The notes beneath the pieces are model-generated. The model saw nothing but the letters and a program-made list of their open reading frames with translations. It was not told the origin of the DNA and ran no database searches. DNA of 64,000 bases from Nitrospira sp. (lineage in GTDB: Bacteria; Nitrospirota; Nitrospiria; Nitrospirales; Nitrospiraceae): positions 404,996 to 468,995 of the forward strand of contig JAVYIN010000007.1 in NCBI GenBank assembly GCA_035968315.1, read 5' to 3'. Numbering within the stretch: the first letter of the stretch is position 1; each line of letters begins with the position of its first letter. Positions 44,295 through 52,732 of the stretch are shown in pieces. Made by a program: the position numbers and the translations under genes.

Positions 44295-46010
44295 TTACGG
44301 CTCCACGACGAATGGCCGCATCATTTCGTGGTCCTCATGTTCCAGGATATGGCAGTGCCACACATAGCGGCCCGGTTTATCGAACTTGGCGATGATCCGC
44401 GTCACTTCTCCGGGGTAGGCCCGCACGGTGTCTTTCCATCCTCTTTCATTCGCTTCCGGGCCGGCCGGTTGCCCGATCACTGCCAGCGTCTCCGGCCGTC
44501 CCGGCACGAACTGATGCGCCTGAAATCGCTGGCGGCTGAGAATCTGAAACTGCACCAGGTGAAGATGGACGGGATGGGCGTCTTCCGTGGCGTTGATGAT
44601 CGTCCAGATTTCCGTCGAGTTGAGCTCGGGCCGTTCCGTGACCGGATCGTCCCACATCAAGGGCCCGTTGGCCGCCGTGCCCAGTTGCGGCCGCAGCCGT
44701 CCCAGCGGATCCGTCTCCTCGACCAAGACCAAGGCCCGCGCCGGTGCGGACGCCGTCAATGGCATGATCGGGCGCCAGGGGCGCAGGACATCGGGCAGCG
44801 CGCTCGTGTCGGGACCGGCCAGCGGTTTTGTGACGCGAAATTGCATGATCTGGCCGACCGTCAATGGGTCGGGCGTCTCGCCTTTGGGGAATGGGGAGCG
44901 GGCGGTGTTGCGCAGCGTGATTGTCTGGCCGGTGCGGCCGGAAAAATCGAGGATCACGTCGGCGCGCTCGCCGGGGCCGACGACCAGGTGCGAGACGGTC
45001 ACCGGTTCGTTCAATAGCCCGCCGTCCGTGCCGATCTGGTGAAACGGCTGCTCCGAGGACAAGCCCAAATCGTAGAAGCGTGAATTGGATCCGTTCACGA
45101 TCCGGAACCGGTATTTCCTGGGTTCCACCTGAAGGTAGGGCCACACCTTGCCATTGACCAGAATCGTGTCGCCGAAGAATTCCGGCACGATGGACGGCGC
45201 GGGCTCCAGCGGTTCCGGCGGTTCGGCCCCCGTGGCGTAATCCAGCGTGCCATCGGCATGAAACCGCCGGTCCTGGATCAGCAGCGGAATTTCATACGGC
45301 CCTTTCGGGAGATTGAGGCGGTCCTCCTGATCGTCGCGAATAACGTAGAGCCCGGCCAGCCCGGCGTAGACGTTCAAGCGGGTAATTCCGAGCGCATGAT
45401 CGTGATACCAGAGTGTCGCCGCCTCTTGATCGTTCGGGTACAGAAATGGGGCGGGGAGGAAGGCCGGTCCGTTTTGCGCGAATCCAGGCGTGAACCAGGC
45501 TTCCGGATCGCCGTCGCTGTCAGGGCCGACGTGTCCGCCGTGCAGGTGGACGACCGTGCGCACGAGCGGCGAGCAGGCCGACGTGCCGGGTCCGCAGTGC
45601 AGTGTGGTATCGACCGGCAGTAGGTGTTTGGAGGGCAGGGCGCTGGTATAGAGGATTTTGACCGGCTTGCCCGGCGCGGCCGTATTGTGGGGCAGCGTGG
45701 AACGGGCCTCGATCGTGGGGCCCGGGTACTGTCCGTTGTAGCCCCACAGGGGGGTTGGCGGGAGATCGCGGTGCAGCGAGTGGCGAAACTGCGTCATGGA
45801 GATCGTGTAGTAGTCGGTGCCGGGGTACAGCGTCGTGTCGGGCGTCAGCACGGATGGAATCGGCAGAGGATCGACGAACTTCGCGAGCTTCGCCGCGTTG
45901 AGCCGGGGTTTCGCGGATGCGGCGAACAGCCGTGGCGCGGCGCCGCCGTCGAGCGCCAGTCCGGCGCCGATGACGGCCGCAGAGGTGAGGAGTTTTCGCC
46001 GGGTCAGCAT
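44295..46010 (-). CDS. Multicopper oxidase (CotA/bilirubin-oxidase-like)
   Basis: 571 residues. N-terminal MLTRRKLLTSAAVIGAGLAL resembles a short Tat-type signal (TRRKLL), so periplasmic export is likely. All copper motifs are intact: HLHGGH, WYHDHALGITRLN, HPVHLHLVQF and the C-terminal HCHILEHEDHEMM that carries the type-1 Cys-His ligands. The long region after the first copper motif with DPEAWFTPGF is typical of CotA-like proteins. Possible ferroxidase, laccase or copper-detoxification role; its upstream Fur box favours an iron link. ATG at 46010 has an AGGAGG upstream. Confidence 0.93.
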   Translation of the reverse strand: MLTRRKLLTSAAVIGAGLALDGGAAPRLFAASAKPRLNAAKLAKFVDPLPIPSVLTPDTTLYPGTDYYTISMTQFRHSLHRDLPPTPLWGYNGQYPGPTIEARSTLPHNTAAPGKPVKILYTSALPSKHLLPVDTTLHCGPGTSACSPLVRTVVHLHGGHVGPDSDGDPEAWFTPGFAQNGPAFLPAPFLYPNDQEAATLWYHDHALGITRLNVYAGLAGLYVIRDDQEDRLNLPKGPYEIPLLIQDRRFHADGTLDYATGAEPPEPLEPAPSIVPEFFGDTILVNGKVWPYLQVEPRKYRFRIVNGSNSRFYDLGLSSEQPFHQIGTDGGLLNEPVTVSHLVVGPGERADVILDFSGRTGQTITLRNTARSPFPKGETPDPLTVGQIMQFRVTKPLAGPDTSALPDVLRPWRPIMPLTASAPARALVLVEETDPLGRLRPQLGTAANGPLMWDDPVTERPELNSTEIWTIINATEDAHPVHLHLVQFQILSRQRFQAHQFVPGRPETLAVIGQPAGPEANERGWKDTVRAYPGEVTRIIAKFDKPGRYVWHCHILEHEDHEMMRPFVVEP

Positions 46011-46032
46011 GGATAGACCTCCTGGTTGCAGG

Positions 46033-46073
46033 CATAAATAAAAAGCCCAAGACACCGTCAGGCGCCTTGGGCT
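46033..46073 (-). terminator. Intrinsic terminator in the leader of the multicopper oxidase gene
   Basis: On the minus strand: stem AGCCCAAG/CTTGGGCT plus inner GCGCC/GGTGT, loop TGAC, then TTTTTATTT. Stem positions 46044-46073. It lies between the Fur-box promoter and the ribosome site of the oxidase gene, so most transcripts should end here unless it is relieved. Confidence 0.85.
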
Positions 46074-46139
46074 CTGGAACGACAGTTCTCTGGCCTCTGA
46101 ATGTTTACGCGGAGAGGATCCTCGCAATGATCCTGATAA
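46036..46139 (-). ncRNA. Candidate Fur-controlled small RNA or attenuated leader
   Basis: From the predicted start near 46139 to the T-run of the terminator, about 100 nucleotides with no open frame. GGATC...GATCC (around 46108-46132) can form an internal hairpin before the terminator stem. Promoter plus Fur box plus terminator is the architecture of Fur-repressed small RNAs such as RyhB, but it may equally be a leader. No match to a known RNA family is claimed. Confidence 0.4.
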
Positions 46140-46175
46140 TTATTATCAATAGCACTCTGGGCTGATATCGGTCAA
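46134..46175 (-). promoter_or_regulatory. Promoter with perfect 7-1-7 Fur box
   Basis: TGATAAT-T-ATTATCA at 46134-46148 is a perfect 7-1-7 inverted repeat matching the known Fur core consensus TGATAATNATTATCA. Upstream on the minus strand, TTGACC (46170-46175) and TATTGA (46146-46151) are spaced 18 bases and read as -35 and -10, so the Fur site covers the -10 and start. Iron-bound Fur would repress transcription toward the multicopper oxidase. Confidence 0.75.
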
Positions 46176-46317
46176 GTAGGGGGCTGCACTCCGCCGCATC
46201 GGAGTCAGGACTAGAGGAGGAGGCCCGGGAATGGCCGGCTTGTGCCTCGATCCCCAGGCCTGTCTCAACCTGCGAGGCCGATTGTAACGACCACGGAATT
46301 CCTGTATCTACAGACGC

Positions 46318-46608
46318 GTGTTTACCTGGGATCTTTCGCAGGCCAAAGCCAACGTCGAGAAGCACGGCGTCCCGTTCGAGGAGGCGGCCACTGCCTTTTG
46401 CGATGCCAACGGGCTCGACTGGGACGAGCTGTCGGAGGAGTCCCGTGAACGCCGGTTCAAGCGGCTGGGCCTCACGGCCAACAAATGGCTCGTGCTCGTC
46501 TTGTATACGATCAGGAGAACAGAACATGATCAGGAAACGGTTCGGATCATCAGCGCGCGGCACGCGAGCGAGCGGGAAGGCCGAGCCTACCTCCGCTTCG
46601 CGCCCTGA
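46318..46608 (+). CDS. brnT: BrnT-family toxin
   Basis: 96 residues (DUF497/BrnT, a RelE-like RNase). Family signature at the N terminus: FTWDLSQAKANVEKHGVPFEEAATAF, then RFKRLGLTANKWLVLVLYTIRR and the conserved VRIISARHASERE tail. GTG start. The antitoxin gene begins inside its last third. Free toxin would cleave RNA and arrest growth. Confidence 0.88.
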   Translation: MFTWDLSQAKANVEKHGVPFEEAATAFCDANGLDWDELSEESRERRFKRLGLTANKWLVLVLYTIRRTEHDQETVRIISARHASEREGRAYLRFAP

Positions 46609-46819
46609 TTTCTCGGATATTCCGGAATCCACCGAAGAGGAGTTCCGGCGCTCGCGCCAGGTGGGGCGGCCGTCCGGGAAGATGGCGCAGCAGCTCATCG
46701 CCCTGCGGCTCTCGCCCTGGCTGGTCAATCAGCTGCGGAAAATGGCGGCCCGCCAGCGCAAGCCCTATCAGACCCTCATCCACGAAATCTTGGAGCGTTC
46801 GGTGTCCCGCGTCTCGTAA
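46526..46819 (+). CDS. brnA: BrnA-family antitoxin
   Basis: 97 residues, overlapping the toxin gene by 83 bases in another frame, started by ATG at 46526 with AGGAG 8 bases upstream. RPDFSDIPESTEEEFRRSRQVGRPSGK leads into the ribbon-helix-helix-like part ALRLSPWLVNQLRKMAARQRKPYQTLIHEILE, typical of BrnA, which neutralises BrnT and represses the operon. An overlap of 83 bases is larger than usual for this pair. Confidence 0.85.
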   Translation: MIRKRFGSSARGTRASGKAEPTSASRPDFSDIPESTEEEFRRSRQVGRPSGKMAQQLIALRLSPWLVNQLRKMAARQRKPYQTLIHEILERSVSRVS

Positions 46820-46836
46820 GCCGCCGGGGCGTGAAT

Positions 46837-47751
46837 CTATGGCAGGAGCGCGGCGGCCAGGTAGGGGAGCCAGGGCAGCAGCGCCACGCCGAGACAGATC
46901 GAGAGCGCCACGATCGAGGCGACCAAATCTTCATCCAGCCCGGTTTCTCCCGCAAAGATGACTGCCATCACCGCCGAGGGCATTCCGGCGATCAGGATCA
47001 CCACCGCCCGTTCCAGGCCCGTGAGATCCAGCAGCCACGTGGCGGCGAACCCCAGCAGCAGCCCGCCGGCCATGCGCATGGCCACGCCCAGGCAGGCCAG
47101 CGGCCAGGTCCGCCGCACCGCCTCCAGGCTGATCGAGAGGCCGAGGACAAGGCTCGCCAGCGGGGTGGTCGCGAGATGCACCGGCGTCAACAGCTCATGG
47201 AGCCAGGAGGGCAGATGGAGTCCGGCGGCCTTCAGGGCCAGGCTGACCGCCAAGGCCCAAAGCGGGGGCGAGGAGAGCAGGCGCGTCAGCGAGGCGCGCG
47301 CCGACGGGGCGGCGGTGCCATGCCAGAGAGCCATCGTATAGAGCGCCGTGAGGGTGAAGGTGGTTTGGCCGAGGTCGAAGAGAATCGCCTGCGCGAGGCC
47401 GTCCTGTCCGAACGTGGCCAGCGTCACGGGATAGGCGAAGTAGATGGAATTGATGCAGCCGATGGCGAGCAGGAATCCGCCTTGTGCCGGGCGGGCGAGC
47501 TGCAGCCGGCGGGCGAGGGGCCAGGAGGCGAGCACCAGCGGGAGCGTCACGAGGCAGGCGGCCAGCGGCAGCTTCCAGGCCGTCGCCGCGAAGGCCACGC
47601 GATCCAGCGAGACGAGAATCGTGGCCGGCAGCGTGACGGAAAAGACGAAGCTGCCCAGCCGCTCCGCGTGCGGCTTGCCGAGCAGGCCGCACAGGCGCAG
47701 CGCCGCCCCGGCGACGAAGAGCATCAGGAAGGCGTGCAGGGCGATGGGCAT
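46837..47751 (-). CDS. AEC family permease
   Basis: 304 residues, eight to ten hydrophobic segments. Opens with ALHAFLMLFVAGAALRLCGLLGK and contains the family-typical NSIYFAYPVTLATFGQDGLAQAILFDLGQTTF (helix 4-5 region) and the C-terminal GMPSAVMAVIFAGETGLDEDLVASIVALS. The auxin efflux carrier family transports small organic acids or auxin-like compounds; the substrate is unknown. It is 33 bases away from the downstream end of the membrane hydrolase gene on the same strand. Confidence 0.88.
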   Translation of the reverse strand: MPIALHAFLMLFVAGAALRLCGLLGKPHAERLGSFVFSVTLPATILVSLDRVAFAATAWKLPLAACLVTLPLVLASWPLARRLQLARPAQGGFLLAIGCINSIYFAYPVTLATFGQDGLAQAILFDLGQTTFTLTALYTMALWHGTAAPSARASLTRLLSSPPLWALAVSLALKAAGLHLPSWLHELLTPVHLATTPLASLVLGLSISLEAVRRTWPLACLGVAMRMAGGLLLGFAATWLLDLTGLERAVVILIAGMPSAVMAVIFAGETGLDEDLVASIVALSICLGVALLPWLPYLAAALLP

Positions 47752-47784
47752 GGAGGGGAGCGTAGCAGAAAGGGGTGGTGGAGC

Positions 47785-49971
47785 CTATCGCGGCGCGGCC
47801 CGCTCCGTATGATCGAGCGGCGTGAGATGTTTCATATAATAGAAACAGGAGATCACGTAGGCCATCGTGGCGAGATAACAGGCCGAGATGGTCATGCCGG
47901 CCCAGCCGCCGACTTCCAATAGCTCGCCGAGGCTCCAGCCGGATTCCGCCGAGGGCTCCGCTCCACCGAGAAGATGATGGCCGGTGCAGGCCAGCCCCGC
48001 CGAGAGGGCGAAGGTGAACAGCCCGCCGCCGACGCGCCACCAGACCGTTCGCCAGAATCCGCCTTCGGTCTTGAGGGACAAGCGTTGGCCCGCCTCCTGC
48101 GCCGAGGCCCTATCGTACGTGGCGTGATCGCGCTGTACGACACGTGTGGAGAGGCGGAACGTTTTCCAGTTCTGTTCGACGCGATAGTCTCGCCGCTCGT
48201 TCAGCCAGATCAGAATGCGGCGCCAGGCCACCATGCCGCGCACGAGGTTCGCGAGGAGGCCGGCCTTCGGACGCCAACGTTCGTGCCACGTCGAGGCGGC
48301 GGCCTGTGTATTGCGTTCTCCCGACGGCCTCAATTCCTTGGCATAGCCCTGGCGAAGATTGGGGACCACCCAGAGGAGCAGGGCTCCGGCGATGGCGGCG
48401 GCGTAGCTCATGGAAAAGTCTTTGGTGGCCAGGCTGATCCAGCCATAACTCAGGAGCCCGCCGGTGAGCACTGCGGCGATGAGGGGAACGCGAAAATAGG
48501 CCCATACCAGGGCTGTTTTGTAGGCCCCCGGTTGTTGAATGAAGTCGGGATCGACAAACGTGCCTTTGGGGCCGTCATCAATGACTTCCTTCACCAGGTT
48601 GTTGAAGAGGTCGTGGTCTTTCCAATATTGGACATGCGCGGCCCCGGGCACGGGATAGCGCCGGAACACGACATCGCGAAAGGCCACCTGGTTCCGTTCG
48701 TAGCGGAAGACCTTGCGGTAGTTGGCGGTGGCGGACGCGACATCGAGGTGATGGCCGACCGGGTCCTGCTCGTCGCACAGGTTGTAGTGCAGGATCTGCC
48801 GGTCCTGTGCCGCCAGCGCCGCGTCGTCCAGCCAGCCCTCGGCCCACTCCGGCTCGACGCCGTGGCGGTGCGGAAGCCCCATATGGCGGTAGTTGTGGTG
48901 CCAGAGCACATGATACTTGTCGATCGGGGAGCCCAGCGAGATAAAGTGTTTGACATGGTTGCGCCAGAGCAGCGGCGGATTCTCGGGCGGGCTGGCGGGA
49001 AGGTCGGGGAACCGCGCCGTCAGCGCGTGCCAGTCCTGCGCTCCATCGGGAAGGCCCTGTCGCCGTGGCGCCTCGCGAATGTCGCGGATCAAGCTCTGCC
49101 AGGAAGTTTCTTCATCGCGTTCTTCACACGAACAGCGCTCCGTATAGCCGGGGAAGGGGATGGAGCTGGCCGGATGGCGCTCGCCGCCGCTGCGGATTTC
49201 GGCTTTCGCAAACGCATAGACCAGCGCATCGAAGCTCATCACGGTTCCCAGGCTGTGCGCCAGAATTGTGAAGACCGGCGGGACATAGGGTTCATCCGCC
49301 GTTGTGCGTTCGAAGCGGCACCACTGCGCATAGTCGCGCAGAAAGATTTCGTCCAGCACCCAATGAAAACGCCGGACGGCCTGGCCTCTCGTGCGGGCGT
49401 AGTCGCCGTAGAGATGGATATCGCCGATCACACGATTGAAAACGAGATCTTCCAGCTCCGGGGAGACCCGTTTCATGAGCGTCTTGGCCGGCACGACGGA
49501 GGCATCGACTTCCCGCAGCAGCGGCATGGCCCAGTTCGGCATCCAGCCCGCCGGCGTAAAGGGTTCCGACAGGCGTTGGACGCGCGCGCTGGCCCACTGC
49601 TCCGGCGGCGAGCTGAAGGCGGCCGCATGGTCCTGGAGAATATCCGCCCAGCGCAGATCGACGAAGCGGAAGTTGCGGCCGGCCGTGCGGGCCGCGCGCG
49701 TGCCGTCGAACCGGCCGGTGTCGCCCTGCGGATCGACGGGAATCCCGCGGAATTCCGACCAGCCGTGCCCGCCGCCGGGGCGGCGAATGGATTGCGAGGA
49801 GAGATCGGCTGGCATCAGCCCGGCCAAGGGCACGGGCCCGCCGGTATGGGACCGGGCTTCGGCGAAGCGGTGCACCACCTCCACCGTCGTCTCGTTGTGG
49901 CGCTGCTCGCCGATGCCATGCACGACGATGATGTAGTGGCGGGGGAACGATTGTGCGGCCGAGGTGCCCAT
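47785..49971 (-). CDS. Alpha/beta-hydrolase-like protein with C-terminal membrane helices
   Basis: 728 residues. Opening YIIVVHGIGEQ (oxyanion-hole region) and AHSLGTVMSFDAL, a G-less GxSxG elbow with Ser in the HSLG context, indicate a lipase-class alpha/beta fold in the first 250 residues. The middle contains a second conserved-looking block (KHFISLGSPIDKYHVLWHHNYRHM), and four hydrophobic segments follow at about 500-560 and 650-720 (LIAAVLTGGLLSYGWI; ALLLWVV; LFTFALSAGLACTGHHLL; ISACYLATMAYVISCFYYMK). Membrane-anchored lipase-like enzyme; substrate unknown. Gene sits head to tail with the AEC transporter. Confidence 0.75.
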   Translation of the reverse strand: MGTSAAQSFPRHYIIVVHGIGEQRHNETTVEVVHRFAEARSHTGGPVPLAGLMPADLSSQSIRRPGGGHGWSEFRGIPVDPQGDTGRFDGTRAARTAGRNFRFVDLRWADILQDHAAAFSSPPEQWASARVQRLSEPFTPAGWMPNWAMPLLREVDASVVPAKTLMKRVSPELEDLVFNRVIGDIHLYGDYARTRGQAVRRFHWVLDEIFLRDYAQWCRFERTTADEPYVPPVFTILAHSLGTVMSFDALVYAFAKAEIRSGGERHPASSIPFPGYTERCSCEERDEETSWQSLIRDIREAPRRQGLPDGAQDWHALTARFPDLPASPPENPPLLWRNHVKHFISLGSPIDKYHVLWHHNYRHMGLPHRHGVEPEWAEGWLDDAALAAQDRQILHYNLCDEQDPVGHHLDVASATANYRKVFRYERNQVAFRDVVFRRYPVPGAAHVQYWKDHDLFNNLVKEVIDDGPKGTFVDPDFIQQPGAYKTALVWAYFRVPLIAAVLTGGLLSYGWISLATKDFSMSYAAAIAGALLLWVVPNLRQGYAKELRPSGERNTQAAASTWHERWRPKAGLLANLVRGMVAWRRILIWLNERRDYRVEQNWKTFRLSTRVVQRDHATYDRASAQEAGQRLSLKTEGGFWRTVWWRVGGGLFTFALSAGLACTGHHLLGGAEPSAESGWSLGELLEVGGWAGMTISACYLATMAYVISCFYYMKHLTPLDHTERAAPR

Positions 49972-50059
49972 TGCGCAGATTTCCTTAGGGTTGAAACAAG
50001 CGAAAATTGTGACGCGATCTTAGTGAGAGGGGCGGGCCGAGTCAAGGCGCGCCGCGGGA

Positions 50060-50956
50060 TCATCGCCGCTGCCGGAACGTCTTCGGCCCTCCTGCCGCCA
50101 GCGTGGCAAACTGGCTTTTGAGCAGCGCGATTCTGGTCAGGTAGGTCTGCACGTCGTGGTCGCCGCAGCGCTGATGGGGCGTGAGCCGCAACCCGCGCCT
50201 GGCGTAGTCCTGGCCCGCGCCCGCGCCGCAGAGGTGAATGAGCGCCGCCAGATCCTGTTTCTGCCGCAGCGTCGCCGTGCCGCTCTGCCGGTGCCCGAGC
50301 GCGCGGGCGACCGCGCGATCCAGCTGCGCCGCCGTCAGCTCGATGGCATGGCTCGGAACCACCCGCGAGTAGAAGCGGTTGAACCAGCAGGCGTTCAGGT
50401 CGTGCCAGGGGCCGTCTTCCACCACCGCATGGTCATGGATGCAGTAGCGCCGGGCCTGTTCAAAGGTCCCGTCGGTGATCTGGTACATGCCCACCGCGCT
50501 CGACGCCGGCTGATACCACTCAAAGGGATTCCATGAGAGGTGCCAGCGCCAGTAGGTGCGCGCCACCGGATTGCCCGCGCCCTCCGTCTGCGCCAGCGCC
50601 GCCAGCAGCTCCGGCGTGATGACGGCGGTCGCATGCTCGCGGAAGAGCGGGCCGTATTCCTTCCAGGTATCCGCCGGAGTTTTGTTCAACGCGTGGTCCA
50701 GGGGAAAGAGGACTTCCGTCGGCTTGTTGAACGCGTGATAGGCCCAGTTCGCGCCCAGCCAGAGCAGCAGCAGGCCTGAGACGATGAGGATGGCGCGCAG
50801 CGTCGGCGGTGAGCGGAGCACCGCCTTCATGACGCGGCGCACATTCTTCCAGCGTCTGAGCAGAAACCGCCAAGTGGCGGTGAAGGGTCTCCGCCGTCCG
50901 CGCCGCCTGCGGCGGCGCGGAGAGGGGCGGGTGCGGCGATTGGGACGGGAGGACAT
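50060..50956 (-). CDS. SLT-type lytic transglycosylase-like protein
   Basis: 298 residues. A very basic cytoplasmic start (RRRRRRGRRRP) is followed by one membrane helix (about 52-71, LRAILIVSGLLLLWLGANWAYH), then an SLT-like domain: LLAALAQTEGAGNP with the catalytic Glu, and SSAVGMYQITDGTFEQARR, the SA-G-Y/L-Q motif. A Cys-rich C-terminal part (CIHDHAV...CWFN...CGAGAG) is unusual for this family. Expected to cleave peptidoglycan from the periplasmic side of the membrane. The gene is followed after 88 bases by the hydrolase gene on the same strand. Confidence 0.83.
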   Translation of the reverse strand: MSSRPNRRTRPSPRRRRRRGRRRPFTATWRFLLRRWKNVRRVMKAVLRSPPTLRAILIVSGLLLLWLGANWAYHAFNKPTEVLFPLDHALNKTPADTWKEYGPLFREHATAVITPELLAALAQTEGAGNPVARTYWRWHLSWNPFEWYQPASSAVGMYQITDGTFEQARRYCIHDHAVVEDGPWHDLNACWFNRFYSRVVPSHAIELTAAQLDRAVARALGHRQSGTATLRQKQDLAALIHLCGAGAGQDYARRGLRLTPHQRCGDHDVQTYLTRIALLKSQFATLAAGGPKTFRQRR

Positions 50957-51307
50957 GGGGGAATAATATAACCGATTGCGAGGGGGAGGAGATGCTTATG
51001 CGGGTCCTGTCACGGCGAACAGCCTCACCGTGCTCACTCCACCCATCCCCCAGTGGGTCCCTTCCGTTGCAGGCGCTCGGTGAAAGCCGCGTCTTGGCGC
51101 GGCAGGGGTGGGCGGGTGAGAAAGGCGCCAGTTCGCCGTGCCACCCGCATACATAGATGAGTGATTTCGCAATCGGGAGGAGAGGGAGCAGGCGAGCGAG
51201 TGCTGTGGGTGGTGCTCATTCCACGTGCGCAGTGGGGGACTCCACCAGTCCACCCCTGAGGGGAAGGAGAGGGTAAGTGTGGAGAGGGGAGTTATATAAG
51301 GATGGGG
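50957..51307. other. Intergenic region with imperfect repeats
   Basis: 351 bases upstream of the transglycosylase gene and downstream of the serine hydrolase gene. Two related blocks containing GTGCTCAxTCCAC and CAGTGGG (near 51027 and 51213) recur about 185 bases apart. No gene, tRNA or clear terminator was seen. Confidence 0.35.
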
Positions 51308-52402
51308 CTAGGGACAGGCCAGCCACTGTTCGACGTTGGGCCGGACGGCTCGTTCGATGGCGATGCCGTTGGGAAAGGTTCCGAGCGCGCCCTGGCGGGC
51401 GACGATGCCGAAATAGCCGTTGCTGCGATCCCAGAACGGATAGGCTCCGTAGGCGCCGGGGCTGGAGACTCTGGTGCCGGCCGTGCAGTTAAACGTGGCG
51501 CTCTGACATTCCTGCCAGAGGCCGAATCCATAGTGCCAGTCTTCGCCCAGCCCGACCAGGGCCGGTGAATAGGTCATCGTGGCGGCGGCGGTGTGATCCG
51601 CCAGCAGCTGCCCCATCGATGTACTGTTCAGCAGCGCACCGTTTTTCAGCGCCTTCAGAAAAGCCATATAGTCCTCGCCGGTCCAGTGCATGCCGCCGGC
51701 CAGGCGGGGATTGGTGGCAGAGGGCAGGTCATAGGTCGAGTTGGGGAAGAGGCCAGTTTGCGTTGTGAATTCCGTGAAGACATCCTGCCAGGTCGCGACG
51801 CCTCGCGCCTTGATGGCCATGAGTCCTGCCACTTGCAGATGGGTGCTGGCGTAATAGAACTGTTGTCCGGGTGTCAGGCCGTTTGCGATGTTGGTGTTGG
51901 CGATGTTGATCACGCAGGTCTCAAAATTCGATCCTCCGAAGTTCTGGCAAGGCGGCTCGGTCGTCAGGCCGGAGGTGAAGCTCAATAATTGCGCCAGTGT
52001 CATGCCGTAGAGACTGTTGCCGCTGCCGATAGGCCAGGCGGGGATACGATCCTGCGGCCGGTCCGACAGATTCAAATACCCCTGCTCCACCAGCCGCAGA
52101 ATGATGACTGCTGAGACCAATTTCGATGTTGAGGCCGATTCATAGGAGGTGAGCAGCGTGGAGCCGCCCCGGTTGTAGCTGTAGCGGCGGCCATCCTGCC
52201 GTTCCACCGAAAAGGAGAAGTCCACGTCCGACGTGGTCTGGGCCAGCGTGCTATCCATCGCCCCTTCAAGCTGCGCGACCGAACAGGAGGGCCCGGTGAC
52301 TGGGCCTGGTGCGGGAGGGGCCTCCGATCCGCTGCTGCCGCAGCCGGCCAGGAGACTGATGGCAAACGAGAGGCAGATGGTCAGGATCGTAGAGTGTTGC
52401 AT
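51308..52402 (-). CDS. Serine hydrolase of the beta-lactamase/DD-peptidase class (lipoprotein)
   Basis: 364 residues. Lipoprotein signal MQHSTILTICLSFAISLLAGC with lipobox LAGC. SxxK is seen as STSK in YESASTSKLVSAVIILRLVEQG, and YAST at about residue 195 fills the YxN place; this is the class C/DD-carboxypeptidase/esterase layout. The C terminus carries two Cys-containing loops that could form disulfides. Role in wall remodelling or ester hydrolysis is inferred. ATG at 52402 directly precedes the signal peptide; the frame is open much further upstream through a repeat copy, which is not coding. Confidence 0.85.
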   Translation of the reverse strand: MQHSTILTICLSFAISLLAGCGSSGSEAPPAPGPVTGPSCSVAQLEGAMDSTLAQTTSDVDFSFSVERQDGRRYSYNRGGSTLLTSYESASTSKLVSAVIILRLVEQGYLNLSDRPQDRIPAWPIGSGNSLYGMTLAQLLSFTSGLTTEPPCQNFGGSNFETCVINIANTNIANGLTPGQQFYYASTHLQVAGLMAIKARGVATWQDVFTEFTTQTGLFPNSTYDLPSATNPRLAGGMHWTGEDYMAFLKALKNGALLNSTSMGQLLADHTAAATMTYSPALVGLGEDWHYGFGLWQECQSATFNCTAGTRVSSPGAYGAYPFWDRSNGYFGIVARQGALGTFPNGIAIERAVRPNVEQWLACP

Positions 52403-52552
52403 GGGGACAATAACGCGGAACCCGAAGAACGGTTGACCTGCTATAAAGCCAAGCCTGGCGCGCTGTTCCTGAGAGGAAGGGAGGCGGCAGGAAACGGATT
52501 GTAGCAGGCGCACGAACGGGAATAACAGCCTGTGAGCCGGAGATGGGGATGG

Positions 52553-52640
52553 CGCAGCCAGCCGGTCCTTCTTGCTCGCTGAGGCCGCACGATGGGCATG
52601 TGCTCCCTCAATGCGCGCACGTGAAGGCCCAATTGGCCGC
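52553..52640. repeat. Structured repeat, copy 1 (partial)
   Basis: Contains CCAGCCGGTCCTTC, GAGGCCGCACGAT, CTCCCTCAATGCGCGC and GTGAAGG in the same order as the two fuller copies at 53570-53702 and 54419-54554. It lacks the 5' hairpin part seen in those. Confidence 0.8.
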
Positions 52641-52696
52641 TCGCGCTGGGTTTCCGTGCATCTCGTGTCCATGTCATCGACTGCGGGCTCCTATTC

Positions 52697-52726
52697 TTGA
52701 CAGGAATATACTGAAACTTGCATATT
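52697..52726 (+). promoter_or_regulatory. Promoter of the HigB-like toxin gene (leaderless)
   Basis: Consensus -35 TTGACA (52697-52702), 18-base spacer and -10 CATATT (52721-52726), preceded by TTG as an extended -10. The predicted start is at or next to the ATG at 52733. A direct repeat TGAAAC (52712-52717, 52727-52732) could bind the antitoxin. Confidence 0.65.
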
Positions 52727-52732
52727 TGAAAC

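Noticed and set aside
47974-50121. 715-codon plus-strand frame opposite the alpha/beta hydrolase
   Set aside because: No recognisable domain and low-complexity composition, while the minus strand carries HGIGEQ and HSLG hydrolase motifs.
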